In this document: one piece after another, positions 1 through 7,255 of the stretch | How positions within the stretch are numbered: position 1 is the first letter of the stretch | Layout: the number at the start of each line of letters is the position of its first letter | Assembly (NCBI RefSeq): GCF_900100315.1 | Contig: NZ_FNFF01000001.1 | Span: 1-64,000, forward strand | Length of the DNA stretch: 64,000 nucleotides | Reading direction: 5' to 3' | Origin: Streptomyces indicus | Lineage (GTDB): Bacteria > Actinomycetota > Actinomycetes > Streptomycetales > Streptomycetaceae | Notes under the pieces: generated by a model | Told to the model about the DNA's origin: nothing | Database searches by the model: none | Seen by the model: the letters and a program-made list of their open reading frames with translations, nothing else | Translations under genes and position numbers: made by a program

Positions 1-1
1 C

Positions 2-298
2 GCCGATGCCCGGGCACTCAACGCGGCGGCAGCCGCCGGACATGCGAAGCCTGCGCTGGGAGACGAACGCGCCGAATGGTGCCTGACCAAGGCCGCACCT
101 GTCCGGGACGCGCTGGGCGTACTGGCCACCGATGCGATCCGGGTCCTTGGGGGTCCCGACCGCGGACGGGTCAAGAAGTGCGAAGGCCCGGGGTGTGCAG
201 GGTTGTTCCTGGACAGCAGCCGCGCGAACAACCGCCGCTGGTGCTCCATGAACACCTGCGGCAACAAGGTCAAGAAGGCACGCATCGCCACGAGTTAA
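2..298 (+). CDS. CGNR zinc-finger protein, C-terminal part (5' truncated by window edge)
   Basis: The open frame enters from the left edge and stops with TAA at 296-298, so only about 98 C-terminal residues are visible. The end carries a CGNR-type zinc finger: CEGPGCAGLF, then a basic stretch, then RRWCSMNTCGNKVK. The four cysteines and the CGN triplet are the family hallmark. In family members this finger follows an ABATE domain, and the proteins are thought to be stress-linked DNA-binding regulators. The ABATE domain would lie outside the window. Next gene starts 158 bp downstream on the same strand with no clear link. Confidence 0.85.
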   Translation, partial: ADARALNAAAAAGHAKPALGDERAEWCLTKAAPVRDALGVLATDAIRVLGGPDRGRVKKCEGPGCAGLFLDSSRANNRRWCSMNTCGNKVKKARIATS

Positions 299-456
299 CC
301 CGGGCCAGGACAGAGTGTCGGTCAACCGGCGGTATCAGCCCCATCCCTCCAGGCCACAGCTGCTCATCGGCAGGGCGAGGTCCATAGACGAAAGTCAGGT
401 GGTCATCGACAGGTGGCCGATGCCCGCGCGTCGGGGCGGTCCGTAGCGTCCTGAGC

Positions 457-1599
457 ATGAACGCCGGAACACATTCAAAGACTGGTGGGCAGCAGCTCGA
501 CACGGCTCGCCGCGGCGAGCACCGGTCAGGAGAGGCAGCGGTACGCGCGGTGCGGCTGCGCCACCGGCTGCTGCCGGTGGCCGGTGTGCTGGTCCTGTCC
601 CCGCTGGCTGCGGAGTTCCTGATCGGGTACGACGCGGGGAGCGGCCATCAGGCGGGGATGCTGTCCGTACTGCCGCTGATCGCCTGCCTGTACGGCACGG
701 TCGCCGTGCTGATCCGCGAGGCCGCCCGTCGAACGGGGCGCGGCTGGCCGACCATCCTGCTGCTCGGTACGGCGTTCGGTCTCATCCAGGCCGGGCTGAT
801 CGACCAGGGCCTGTTCAACCCCGCGTACATCGACGATCCCTCCTGGACGCAGGAGCGGCAGGCCACCCTCGTCCCGTTCCTCGGGCTGAGCGCCGCCCAG
901 CTGCTCAACTTCGTCGGCGGGCACGTGATCTGGAGCTTCGCCGCGCCCATCGCCGTGATCGAGGCCTGCGCACCGCGGCAGGCCGGCCGGCCGTGGCTGG
1001 GGCGCACCGGGATCGCCGTGCTGGTGCTGCTGTATCTGGCGGCCGCGGCGGTTTTCCACTTCAACCCCGGCAGTGCCACGCCGTTCACGGCGGCTCCTGG
1101 GCAGTTGATCGGCACCGCAGTGGTCGTCGTCGGTCTCACCGTGGCGGCCTTCGCGCTGCCGCGCCGCGGTGTCGTCGTGGCGGGCCGTGTCCCGCCCCCG
1201 TGGCTCGTCGCAGGCGCCGCCTTGACGGTGCTCCTCCTTCACACGCTGCTGCCGGCGACGTGGCTCGGTGTGACGGTGGATCTGGTGCTTCTGTCCCTGC
1301 TCGGCGGGCTGCTGCTGCGCTGGTCCGGACGCCGGGCGTGGCATCGCGTGCACGTGCTGACGGTGGGCGGCGCCGCGTTGCTCGCCCGGGCCGTCCTGGC
1401 CTTCACGGTCGAGCCGTGGGGCGAGGCCGACTACGCCGTGAAGTACATGTCCAACGCTCTCGTGCTGACCATCGTCGTCGCGCTGCTCGCGTGGGCGTGG
1501 CGCCGTACGGCGCGCACCGAAAGGACTTCGGCGGACGGCGCGACTCGCCGGACCGCGCGTTCGGATGCCGCCGCGGGCCGTACGCCGCGCAGCCGCTGA
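457..1599 (+). CDS. Polytopic membrane protein, function unknown
   Basis: A 380-residue protein with a polar N-terminus of about 36 residues, then roughly nine hydrophobic segments (for example LLPVAGVLVLSPLAAEFLI, GIAVLVLLYLAAAAV and the last, ALVLTIVVALLAWAW), and an Arg/Thr-rich tail of about 30 residues. No transporter or enzyme motif is evident; some resemblance to intramembrane-protease-like or unassigned DUF membrane families is possible but I cannot name one. The ATG has only a weak ribosome site. It converges with the kinase gene on the other strand, with 73 bp between the stops. Confidence 0.75.
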   Translation: MNAGTHSKTGGQQLDTARRGEHRSGEAAVRAVRLRHRLLPVAGVLVLSPLAAEFLIGYDAGSGHQAGMLSVLPLIACLYGTVAVLIREAARRTGRGWPTILLLGTAFGLIQAGLIDQGLFNPAYIDDPSWTQERQATLVPFLGLSAAQLLNFVGGHVIWSFAAPIAVIEACAPRQAGRPWLGRTGIAVLVLLYLAAAAVFHFNPGSATPFTAAPGQLIGTAVVVVGLTVAAFALPRRGVVVAGRVPPPWLVAGAALTVLLLHTLLPATWLGVTVDLVLLSLLGGLLLRWSGRRAWHRVHVLTVGGAALLARAVLAFTVEPWGEADYAVKYMSNALVLTIVVALLAWAWRRTARTERTSADGATRRTARSDAAAGRTPRSR

Positions 1600-1672
1600 T
1601 CGCGAGAAGGCCGAGCTTCTTCATGGTCCTGTCCGCCCGTGTCCGGCCATCCGGCCGCCGGCAGCGCGCCGC

Positions 1673-3244
1673 TCACATCTGCCAGTACTGACCGGTGAAG
1701 TGGCCGCATGGCCTAAGGACCAGGTCGACGTAGACGGCCGGAGGGCCGTTCGTGTCCAGGCAGAGTCCGCTCTCGGTGTTGACGAACCGGCCGTTCTCGC
1801 TGTCGTGGCGCCAGAGTTGGCCGCTGTAGTGGCCACAGGGGTTGAGGACGGCCCGGACACCGGCGGCGGGCTTGCCGTCCGTGTCGAGACACAGGTCGCT
1901 GGGGGTGTTGGTGAAGTGCTGGCCCGTGCCGTCGTAGCTCCATTGCTGGCCGCTGAAGTTGCCGCAGGAGCGGAGTTGCAGGTTGAGTCCGGGACGCTGC
2001 GGACCGTTGGTGTCCACGCACAGTCCGCTGTGGCTGTTCCTGAGCGCGCCCGTGGACGAGAAAGGCGTGGGCTGCGCTTGAGCCGGGGTCGTGCTGGAGG
2101 GGGTCGCGTCCTGCGTGGTCGGCTGTGCCGAGGTCTCCGGGGGTGACGAAGGCGGCGTCGCGGGCGACTCAGGTGCAGACGTAGCGGTGGCTGTGGGAGC
2201 AGACCCGGACGCGGTGCCGCCGGATTCCGAGGAGTGGCCGCGATCGGGCAGGACGGCCCACAGGAGCCCCACCATCGCCGCGAGGAGCACCGCGAGAGAA
2301 GTCCACGCCGCAATCCAGGGGCGACGCGGCCTCGGCAGCGGGGGCGGGGAAGGGGAAGGGGAAGGGGAAGGTTCGGGCATCTGCCACGCCGTGGCCAGCA
2401 CGGTACTGACCTCGTCGGCGTCGACGCGCGTCCCGCCGCCACCGCTGCCGGCGAGTGCGGCGAGGAGTTCCTCCGCGCTGGGCCGCTGCTCGGGCGACGG
2501 TGACAGCGCCGAGGTCAGAAGCGCTCGGAGATGCGCCGGAACTCCGTCGAGATCGGGTTCCTCGTGCTCTATCCGGTGCAGCAGCGCCGCGACCGGTCCC
2601 GTCCCGAAGGGCGGACGTCCGGTGGTGGCGAAGGCAACCGTCAGCGCCCACGCGAACACGTCGGCAGGCGGGCCTGCCTGGCCGCTGAGCTGCTCAGGTG
2701 CCATGTAGCCGACGGTGCCGACCGCCACGCCGGTACGGGTCAGCGCGGTCGCGTCGGCTGCCTGCGCGATACCGAAGTCGATGACCTTCGGGCCCTGGTC
2801 CGAGAGCAGTACGTTGCCGGGCTTGAGGTCCCGATGCACCACGCCGGCGCCGTGGATCGCCGCGAGTGCCTCCGCGAGGCCGAGGGCGAAGCCGTGCGCC
2901 ATGTCGCCGCGCAGCGGCCCGTACTCGGCGACATGCTCCGCGAGGGTGGGGCCGGGGACGTACTCCATGACGGCGAACGGCCTGCTGGCGTCGACGTCGA
3001 CGGCCAGCACGCGGGCCGTGCAGGCGCCCTGGACGCGCAGCAGCGCCGCTGCCTCACGCCGGAACCGCGCCCGGAACTCGGCGTCGTCGGCCAGGTCCTC
3101 CCGTAGTCGCTTGAGGGCGACCGGCGCGCCGTCGGCGGCGTGCGCCAGGTAGACGACGCCCATGCCGCCCGCGCCCAGCCGGCCCACCAGCGTCCACCCG
3201 CCGATGCGCCGCGGGTCCCCCGCGCGCAGCCCGCTCCAGCTCAC
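1673..3244 (-). CDS. Ser/Thr protein kinase with extracytoplasmic ricin-type lectin domain
   Basis: 523 residues from a GTG at 3244, chosen because AGGAGG sits 6 nt upstream; the frame stays open further up but has no ribosome site there. Order: PknB-type kinase at about residues 12-270 (GAGGMG glycine loop, catalytic HRDLKPGN, DFG, APE), a Ser/Pro linker, one membrane helix (about 310-335), a Thr/Ser/Pro stalk, then a beta-trefoil ricin B domain (about 395-523) with three QxW-like repeats (QQW, QLW, QYW) and paired Cys. By analogy with PknB-PASTA kinases, the outer lectin probably senses a glycan and the inner kinase relays it. Replacing PASTA by ricin is unusual. Gene is monocistronic by appearance. 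Confidence 0.92.
   Translation of the reverse strand: MSWSGLRAGDPRRIGGWTLVGRLGAGGMGVVYLAHAADGAPVALKRLREDLADDAEFRARFRREAAALLRVQGACTARVLAVDVDASRPFAVMEYVPGPTLAEHVAEYGPLRGDMAHGFALGLAEALAAIHGAGVVHRDLKPGNVLLSDQGPKVIDFGIAQAADATALTRTGVAVGTVGYMAPEQLSGQAGPPADVFAWALTVAFATTGRPPFGTGPVAALLHRIEHEEPDLDGVPAHLRALLTSALSPSPEQRPSAEELLAALAGSGGGGTRVDADEVSTVLATAWQMPEPSPSPSPSPPPLPRPRRPWIAAWTSLAVLLAAMVGLLWAVLPDRGHSSESGGTASGSAPTATATSAPESPATPPSSPPETSAQPTTQDATPSSTTPAQAQPTPFSSTGALRNSHSGLCVDTNGPQRPGLNLQLRSCGNFSGQQWSYDGTGQHFTNTPSDLCLDTDGKPAAGVRAVLNPCGHYSGQLWRHDSENGRFVNTESGLCLDTNGPPAVYVDLVLRPCGHFTGQYWQM
2346..2371 (+). repeat. GGGGAA hexanucleotide microsatellite inside the kinase gene
   Basis: Four perfect copies of GGGGAA plus two bases. 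On the coding (minus) strand they encode alternating Ser-Pro in the linker just before the kinase membrane helix. Because the unit is 6 bp, gain or loss would change linker length without a frameshift. Confidence 0.9.
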
Positions 3245-3599
3245 TCGGCTCCTCCTGACACGGTCGGGTCCGGACCTCAACTCGGCTGTGCACACGCCTC
3301 GTTGATACTGCCATCGATGGCCGACCCCCATGGTTCGGAGGCTTCATCACGTCGATGCTCGGGAGCACCGCGCCGCTCCGGCCGGGACCGATGCCGGTGT
3401 ACGTAGGTCGCCTCGTCACGCAGAGGCTGGTCCTGGTGTCCGCCGGGTGGTCGTGCCGCTCCCGGTTGATTGCCTTCACCGCGCATCGAGCTCGTTTCTG
3501 AGTGACGCTGGAACGTACGCGGACGAGGTGAACCGGCCAGGCGCAGGCGCAGCGGACCGGAGGAGACCAGCGGAGACCGGAAGGGACCCGGAGGTGACG
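3245..3599. promoter_or_regulatory. Divergent intergenic region, kinase / PHP gene
   Basis: 355 bp between two divergently transcribed genes, so it must hold both promoters. The kinase ribosome site AGGAGG is at 3251-3256 (minus strand). I see no convincing conserved gene here; frames running through it have no ribosome site and give Arg/Pro-rich low-complexity translations. Confidence 0.5.
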
Positions 3600-4628
3600 A
3601 TGGAGCCCGTCGAGGCGCTGGAGCGGATCGCGTTTCTGCTGGAGCGGGGGCGGGCGCCCACGTACCGGGTGCGGGCGTTTCGTACGGCGGCCTCTGTCGT
3701 GCGCGGGCTCGGCGAGGGTGAGGTCGAGCGGCGTGCCGCCGATGGGTCGCTGGAGTCGCTGAAAGGCATCGGGCCCAAGACCGCCGCGGTGATCCGGGAG
3801 GCGCTGGGCGGCCAGGTGCCCCGCTATCTCGAGCGGCTGGAGGGCGAAGCCGGTGCGCCGATCGCCGAGGGCGGCAGCGAGCTGCGGGCGCTGCTGCGCG
3901 GTGACTGTCATCTGCACTCCGACTGGTCGGACGGGGGCAGCAGCATCGAGGAGATGGGCCGGGCCGCGCGGGAGATCGGGCACGAGTGGGCCGTGCTCAC
4001 CGACCACTCGCCGCGGTTGACCATCGCGCGCGGCCTGTCGCCGCAGCGGCTGCGTGAGCAGTTGGACGTGGTCGCGCAGCTGAACGAAGGCTGGGCGCCG
4101 TTCCGGCTGCTGACCGGGATCGAATGCGACATCCTCGAGGACGGTTCGCTGGATCAGGAGCCCGAGCTGCTCGACCGGCTCGATGTGGTGGTCGTGTCGG
4201 TCCATTCGAAGCTGCGGATGGACGCGGCCGCGATGACCCGGCGGATGGTCCGCGCGGTCGGCGATCCGCGGGCGGACGTCCTCGGGCACTGTACGGGGCG
4301 GCTCGTCACGGGGCGCGGCCGGCCGGAGTCGCAGTTCGACGCGGATGCGGTGTTCGCCGCGTGCGCGGAAGCGGGGACGGCGGTGGAGATCAACAGCAGG
4401 CCCGAGCGGCTCGACCCGCCGCGGCGGCTGCTGCGCCAGGCGGTCGATGCCGGGGTGCTGTTCGCCGTGGACACCGACGCCCATGCGCCCGGCCAGCTGG
4501 ACTGGCAGATCATCGGCTGTGCCCGCGCGGAGGAGTGCGGGGTTCCCGCCGAGCGTGTCGTGAACACCTGGGCGATGGACGATCTGCTCGCGTGGACGCG
4601 TGCAAGCCGGGCACGCTCCGGATCCTGA
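3600..4628 (+). CDS. PHP-domain metal-dependent phosphoesterase with N-terminal helix-hairpin-helix
   Basis: 342 residues from ATG 3600; GTG at 3594 in the same frame is an alternative, with GGAGG just upstream of the ATG. The first 80 residues resemble the helical 8-kDa/HhH region of family X DNA polymerases (LKGIGPKTAAVIREAL is a helix-hairpin-helix). Residues from 102 form a PHP domain: DCHLHSDWSDG, TDHSP (from 134), a late DVLGH and DTDAHAPGQL supply metal-binding His/Asp. It looks like a PolX-type protein without the polymerase palm, as found in many actinobacteria, so DNA-repair 3' end or phosphate processing is inferred, not proven. Confidence 0.88.
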   Translation: MEPVEALERIAFLLERGRAPTYRVRAFRTAASVVRGLGEGEVERRAADGSLESLKGIGPKTAAVIREALGGQVPRYLERLEGEAGAPIAEGGSELRALLRGDCHLHSDWSDGGSSIEEMGRAAREIGHEWAVLTDHSPRLTIARGLSPQRLREQLDVVAQLNEGWAPFRLLTGIECDILEDGSLDQEPELLDRLDVVVVSVHSKLRMDAAAMTRRMVRAVGDPRADVLGHCTGRLVTGRGRPESQFDADAVFAACAEAGTAVEINSRPERLDPPRRLLRQAVDAGVLFAVDTDAHAPGQLDWQIIGCARAEECGVPAERVVNTWAMDDLLAWTRASRARSGS

Positions 4629-4682
4629 CGCGTCCGGGGTGCTGTTTTCGGCTCCTCCGGTAGCGCGCGGCTGTCGCGAGGG

Positions 4683-4916
4683 CTACTTGGGGGCGTCGTC
4701 AGCGCGCTCCGCCTCGGGGGTGCGGCGCAGCTGCCACGCGCCGAAGGCGGTGCCGAGTGCGCCACCCGCGAAAGCTGCCGCAGCCGTCCAGCCGCCGCTG
4801 CCCGTCAGCCCCACCGCAAACAGCGCGCTCGCGAACGCGCCGATGAATGTGTACATCACGAGAACGAAGCCCGCTGCCAGGTGGCGGTCCCGCAGCGGCG
4901 GGATGCCTCCGTTCAC
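4683..4916 (-). CDS. Small two-helix membrane protein
   Basis: 77 residues from a GTG at 4916. Two hydrophobic stretches (GFVLVMYTFIGAFASALFAV and TAAAAFAGGALGTAFGAW) are followed by a charged tail ending RADDAPK. The GTG overlaps the stop of the preceding 36-residue frame as GTGA, so translation is probably coupled. Family not recognised. An alternative reading is that this and the upstream peptide are one ancestral gene split by a frameshift. Confidence 0.6.
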   Translation of the reverse strand: MNGGIPPLRDRHLAAGFVLVMYTFIGAFASALFAVGLTGSGGWTAAAAFAGGALGTAFGAWQLRRTPEAERADDAPK

Positions 4917-5023
4917 CGCTCCGCACCCATACAGGCGCCCAGGCCTCCGAACAGGCCCATGGCGATGTGGCTCGCGGCGGGGTGTACGCGCGTGACCTGC
5001 GCATGGTTGCGGCGAGGGTGCAT
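4913..5023 (-). CDS. 36-residue peptide, upstream partner of the small membrane protein
   Basis: ATG at 5023 has a strong site, GGGAGGA, 7 nt upstream. The frame encodes 36 residues ending in a Gly-rich hydrophobic stretch (IAMGLFGGLGACMGAER) and stops with a TGA overlapping the next GTG by 4 nt. The good ribosome site and the exact overlap argue for translation. It could be a coupled leader or the first part of a frameshifted gene. Confidence 0.5.
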   Translation of the reverse strand: MHPRRNHAQVTRVHPAASHIAMGLFGGLGACMGAER

Positions 5024-5102
5024 GAGGTCCTCCCGGTCGCGTCGGTGACTGTTCTCCCGTCACTTTCGCTTGTCCCGGGACGGCCGCATCAATCCTGAGC
5101 GG

Positions 5103-5378
5103 TCAAGGGCGCGGGTTGCCCTGCTCCGGGTCGTCGTCCGGGGTCTGCCATCCCTCGCCGCGCTGTGCCTGGCGGTCGGTGGAGCCGGGGCTGCGGCCGG
5201 ATGTGGTACCCGGCTGGCTGCGCCTGCGCCGGGCTGCGCGGCGCTGCCCCATGAGGAACATGCCGAGCAGCATCAGGACCAGGATGACGCCCACGATGAT
5301 CAACCAGAGCGAGGCCGTGCTGGAGGCGGCGAGGACGGTGAGGTCGGTGAGGTCGGTGTGAGTCTGCATGATCGACAT
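5103..5378 (-). CDS. DUF6479-like small membrane protein
   Basis: 91 residues: a short N-terminus rich in Thr, one membrane helix (SLWLIIVGVILVLMLLGMFL), then a strongly basic segment (RRAARRRRS) and a polar Pro/Gly tail. This layout, helix then Arg cluster then acidic-polar tail, matches the Streptomyces DUF6479 family, whose role is unknown. Start ATG 5378 follows GAGGGG at good spacing. It stands alone between two other minus-strand genes. Confidence 0.7.
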   Translation of the reverse strand: MSIMQTHTDLTDLTVLAASSTASLWLIIVGVILVLMLLGMFLMGQRRAARRRRSQPGTTSGRSPGSTDRQAQRGEGWQTPDDDPEQGNPRP

Positions 5379-5496
5379 GTACCCCCTCAGCGCCTGCCCA
5401 GCACGATTTGTTCGCCCGGCTCATTCAGCGCGGTCGCTGCGGTCGCGTCAGCGAAGCGCACGGCTGCGACCGTACGGCTCGGCGGCTCGGGCGGGC

Positions 5497-5919
5497 TCAG
5501 TCGGTCGACAGGGCCTCGATCAGGCGGCCTGACGTCGGGGCGTCCAGGGCACGGGCGACGTCCGCGAGCGCGACCATGCCCACCAGGTCCGTGCCGTCGA
5601 TCACCGGAAGGCGCCGGACCTTGTGCCGGGTCATGGTGGAGAAGATCTCGTCCGCGCCGTCGTCCGCGCCGATGGTCACGGCTTCGCCCTGGGCCAGGGT
5701 GCCCATCTCCACTTCCGCCGGGTCGAGGCCCTTGCCGAGGACGCTCACGACGATGTCACGGTCGGTCACCACTCCGACCAGCCGGTTGTTCACCCCGCAG
5801 ATCGGCAGGGCGCCCACACCCAGGTCCGTCATCTTGCGGGCAGCGTCCAGGGCGTTGTCGTGGGCCTGCACGCATTCGGCGCCTGCGGTCATGATGTCCC
5901 GGGCCTTCGTGGCGGGCAT
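5497..5919 (-). CDS. CBS-domain-pair protein
   Basis: 140 residues made of two CBS domains (about 5-60 and 75-135), including the repeated pattern VVTDRDIVV and MVALADVA. Such stand-alone CBS pairs bind adenosine nucleotides and often accompany stress or redox control (hypoxic response protein 1-like). Start is uncertain: ATG 5919 lies 13 nt from GAGAGG, while an in-frame GTG at 5928 lies only 4 nt from it. No partner gene is adjacent. Confidence 0.88.
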   Translation of the reverse strand: MPATKARDIMTAGAECVQAHDNALDAARKMTDLGVGALPICGVNNRLVGVVTDRDIVVSVLGKGLDPAEVEMGTLAQGEAVTIGADDGADEIFSTMTRHKVRRLPVIDGTDLVGMVALADVARALDAPTSGRLIEALSTD

Positions 5920-6065
5920 GCGGATCACCGTTCCTCTCTGAGGGTGGGACAAGGGCGGCAGCCCCGGAGCCGGGGCTGCGAGTCGGGTGACCATCTGCAT
6001 GACCTGCGAAACAGGGAGGGGCCGGATTCCTCGGGAGCCTTGGAGTCCGGTCGCCCACGACAACA

Positions 6066-6112
6066 GGAGGGGAAGGCGCATGACCTCCCCAGGTGCATCC
6101 GCCTTCCCCTCC
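6066..6112. repeat. Long inverted repeat (13-bp perfect outer arms)
   Basis: Outer arms GGAGGGGAAGGCG (6066-6078) and its exact complement (6100-6112); inner ACCT/AGGT pairs around CCCC extend the stem. Placed about 140 bp upstream of the CBS gene, so it could be a terminator for the upstream minus-strand transcript or a structured leader of the CBS transcript. Confidence 0.6.
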
Positions 6113-6202
6113 CTCGCCTCGGCGCCTACCCGGACGCAGCAGGAGCATGTCCGTGCGAGGCCCCGGTTGTTGCCGGATTCGGCCCCAGCAAGCGCCCGCG
6201 AC

Positions 6203-6243
6203 GGGGCTGTCCTTCCGCTCCCCCGGGGCGGAAGGACAGCCCC
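6203..6243. terminator. Hairpin terminator after the secreted protein gene
   Basis: Perfect 16-bp arms: 6203-6218 (GGGGCTGTCCTTCCGC) and 6228-6243, with a 9-nt loop. It sits about 90 bp past the stop of the minus-strand gene ending at 6332. No T-run, as is usual for Streptomyces. Confidence 0.7.
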
Positions 6244-6280
6244 GCCAGGCCCCCGTTCACTGCGGTCGTGGGCCGGCCGT

Positions 6281-6336
6281 CGGTCAGTCGGTCAGTCGGT
6301 CAGTCGGTCAGTCGGTCAGTCGGTCAGTCGGTCAGT
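6281..6336. repeat. Seven perfect 8-bp tandem repeats overlapping a stop codon
   Basis: CGGTCAGT repeated seven times without mismatch over 56 bp. The minus-strand stop TGA (6332-6334) and part of the last Tyr codon lie in the final unit, so the array begins exactly at the gene end and runs into its 3' untranslated region. Confidence 0.97.
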
Positions 6337-7015
6337 ACAGCTTGTTCACGGCCGCCGTCGTGGTCTTCCTGAAGGCGGCCACGGGCGCGTCGGCGAAGTC
6401 GCCCATCTGTCCCCACTGCACGACGGTCACGGTCCTGCCGTCCCGCCCGACCGAGTAGAGGGAGATGTCGATGGCGCCCCAGGAGGTCTCGGTGTGCACG
6501 CCTCGTACGCGTGCCCCTTCCTCGACGGCCAGCTTCCCGTAGTCGCGGCCCTGGGCCTGCACCTCGGGCGAGCCTTGCTCGATGCGGCCGGGGCAGGTGC
6601 GGATCAGGTCGTCGTAGTGCTTGGCCAGGGCCGCGGCGTGTGCGGACGTGTCCGCGACGACGGTCAGCTGCACGGCGCCTGTGTCGAGGTCGGTACGGAA
6701 CTCCCGGTGCCGGTAGGCGTAGGAGGGCACGCCCTCGGTGCTCACGCAGGTGCCGAGCTGCTCCGGAAATCCTTCGGTGACCGGCCCGGCGGTCCAGGTC
6801 GAGGACGGGTGCGGCGGGAGCTGGGACGGAGACAGGAACGCGGGCGAAGCGGCCTTCGTGACGGCGGCCTTCGTGACGGCGGCCTTCGCAGCGGCCGCCT
6901 TCGCCGCTGCCTCCTTCGGCGTGGCGCCGGCAGCGGGTGCGGCGAGGGTCGCGCCGGCCGTGAGGGCGGCGACGGCGAGTGCGGCGTAGGCGCCGGTGCG
7001 GATGCGCTTGGACAT
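6332..7015 (-). CDS. Secreted protein of unknown function (PknH-sensor-like)
   Basis: 227 residues. Start ATG 7015 is preceded by a GGGGGAA ribosome site and opens a Sec signal peptide (basic MSKRIRT, hydrophobic Ala/Leu core, AAPAAGA cleavage region). An Ala/Lys repeat follows (AAKAAVTKAAVTKAA), likely a wall-spanning stalk. The mature part has two Cys (LGTCVS, IRTCPG) and resembles the extracellular PknH-like/lipoprotein sensor fold seen in many actinobacterial exported proteins; this match is by pattern only. The stop codon lies inside an 8-bp tandem repeat. Divergent from the membrane-anchored HTH gene. Confidence 0.75.
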   Translation of the reverse strand: MSKRIRTGAYAALAVAALTAGATLAAPAAGATPKEAAAKAAAAKAAVTKAAVTKAASPAFLSPSQLPPHPSSTWTAGPVTEGFPEQLGTCVSTEGVPSYAYRHREFRTDLDTGAVQLTVVADTSAHAAALAKHYDDLIRTCPGRIEQGSPEVQAQGRDYGKLAVEEGARVRGVHTETSWGAIDISLYSVGRDGRTVTVVQWGQMGDFADAPVAAFRKTTTAAVNKLY

Positions 7016-7207
7016 GGGTGTTCCCCCGTGGAGACGTGCATGGATGTGAAGTGCGCAGCGAGGCCGGCTGGTCGGCCGGCGCCTGTTCGGTGCGACACCA
7101 AGAGCATCAGCGGTCACAGCGGCCAGCCGCAACAGCCGACAGCCGATCGGGCAAGGTGGAACCATCCCAGGCCCTTTGACGTGCAGGTATGTGGGTGCCT
7201 GGGATGC

Positions 7208-7225
7208 CGTCCCGGGCCCGGGACG
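7208..7225. promoter_or_regulatory. 18-bp perfect palindrome upstream of the HTH-TM gene
   Basis: CGTCCCGGGCCCGGGACG is self-complementary over all 18 bp and lies 31-48 bp before the GTG start at 7256, in the divergent region shared with the secreted-protein gene. Placement fits an operator, possibly for autoregulation, though GC-rich palindromes arise easily here. Confidence 0.45.
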
Positions 7226-7255
7226 CGGTGGCGTCGTACGAGGAACGGGGAATCT

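Larger units (their letters stand above)
5929..6331. other. 403-bp intergenic region with two large hairpins and a tandem repeat
   Basis: Lies between two minus-strand genes. It holds an imperfect 47-nt inverted repeat at 6066-6112, a perfect 16-bp-arm hairpin at 6203-6243 and the 8-bp tandem repeat from 6281. I see no convincing coding region; frames here read the repeat as Arg/Ser/Gln low-complexity peptide. Confidence 0.7.

Noticed and set aside
270..503. 77-codon minus-strand frame at the left end.
   Set aside because: Overlaps the CGNR gene end and the start of the membrane protein, has no ribosome site and no recognisable pattern.
3245..3331. Longer kinase start at 3331.
   Set aside because: The extra residues are Arg-rich and lack a ribosome site, whereas GTG 3244 has AGGAGG at ideal spacing.
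6081..6340. A plus-strand start at about 6080 behind AGGAGGGGAAGG.
   Set aside because: The apparent ribosome site is one arm of the 6066-6112 inverted repeat, and the frame runs into the 8-bp repeat as low-complexity Arg/Ser/Gln sequence.
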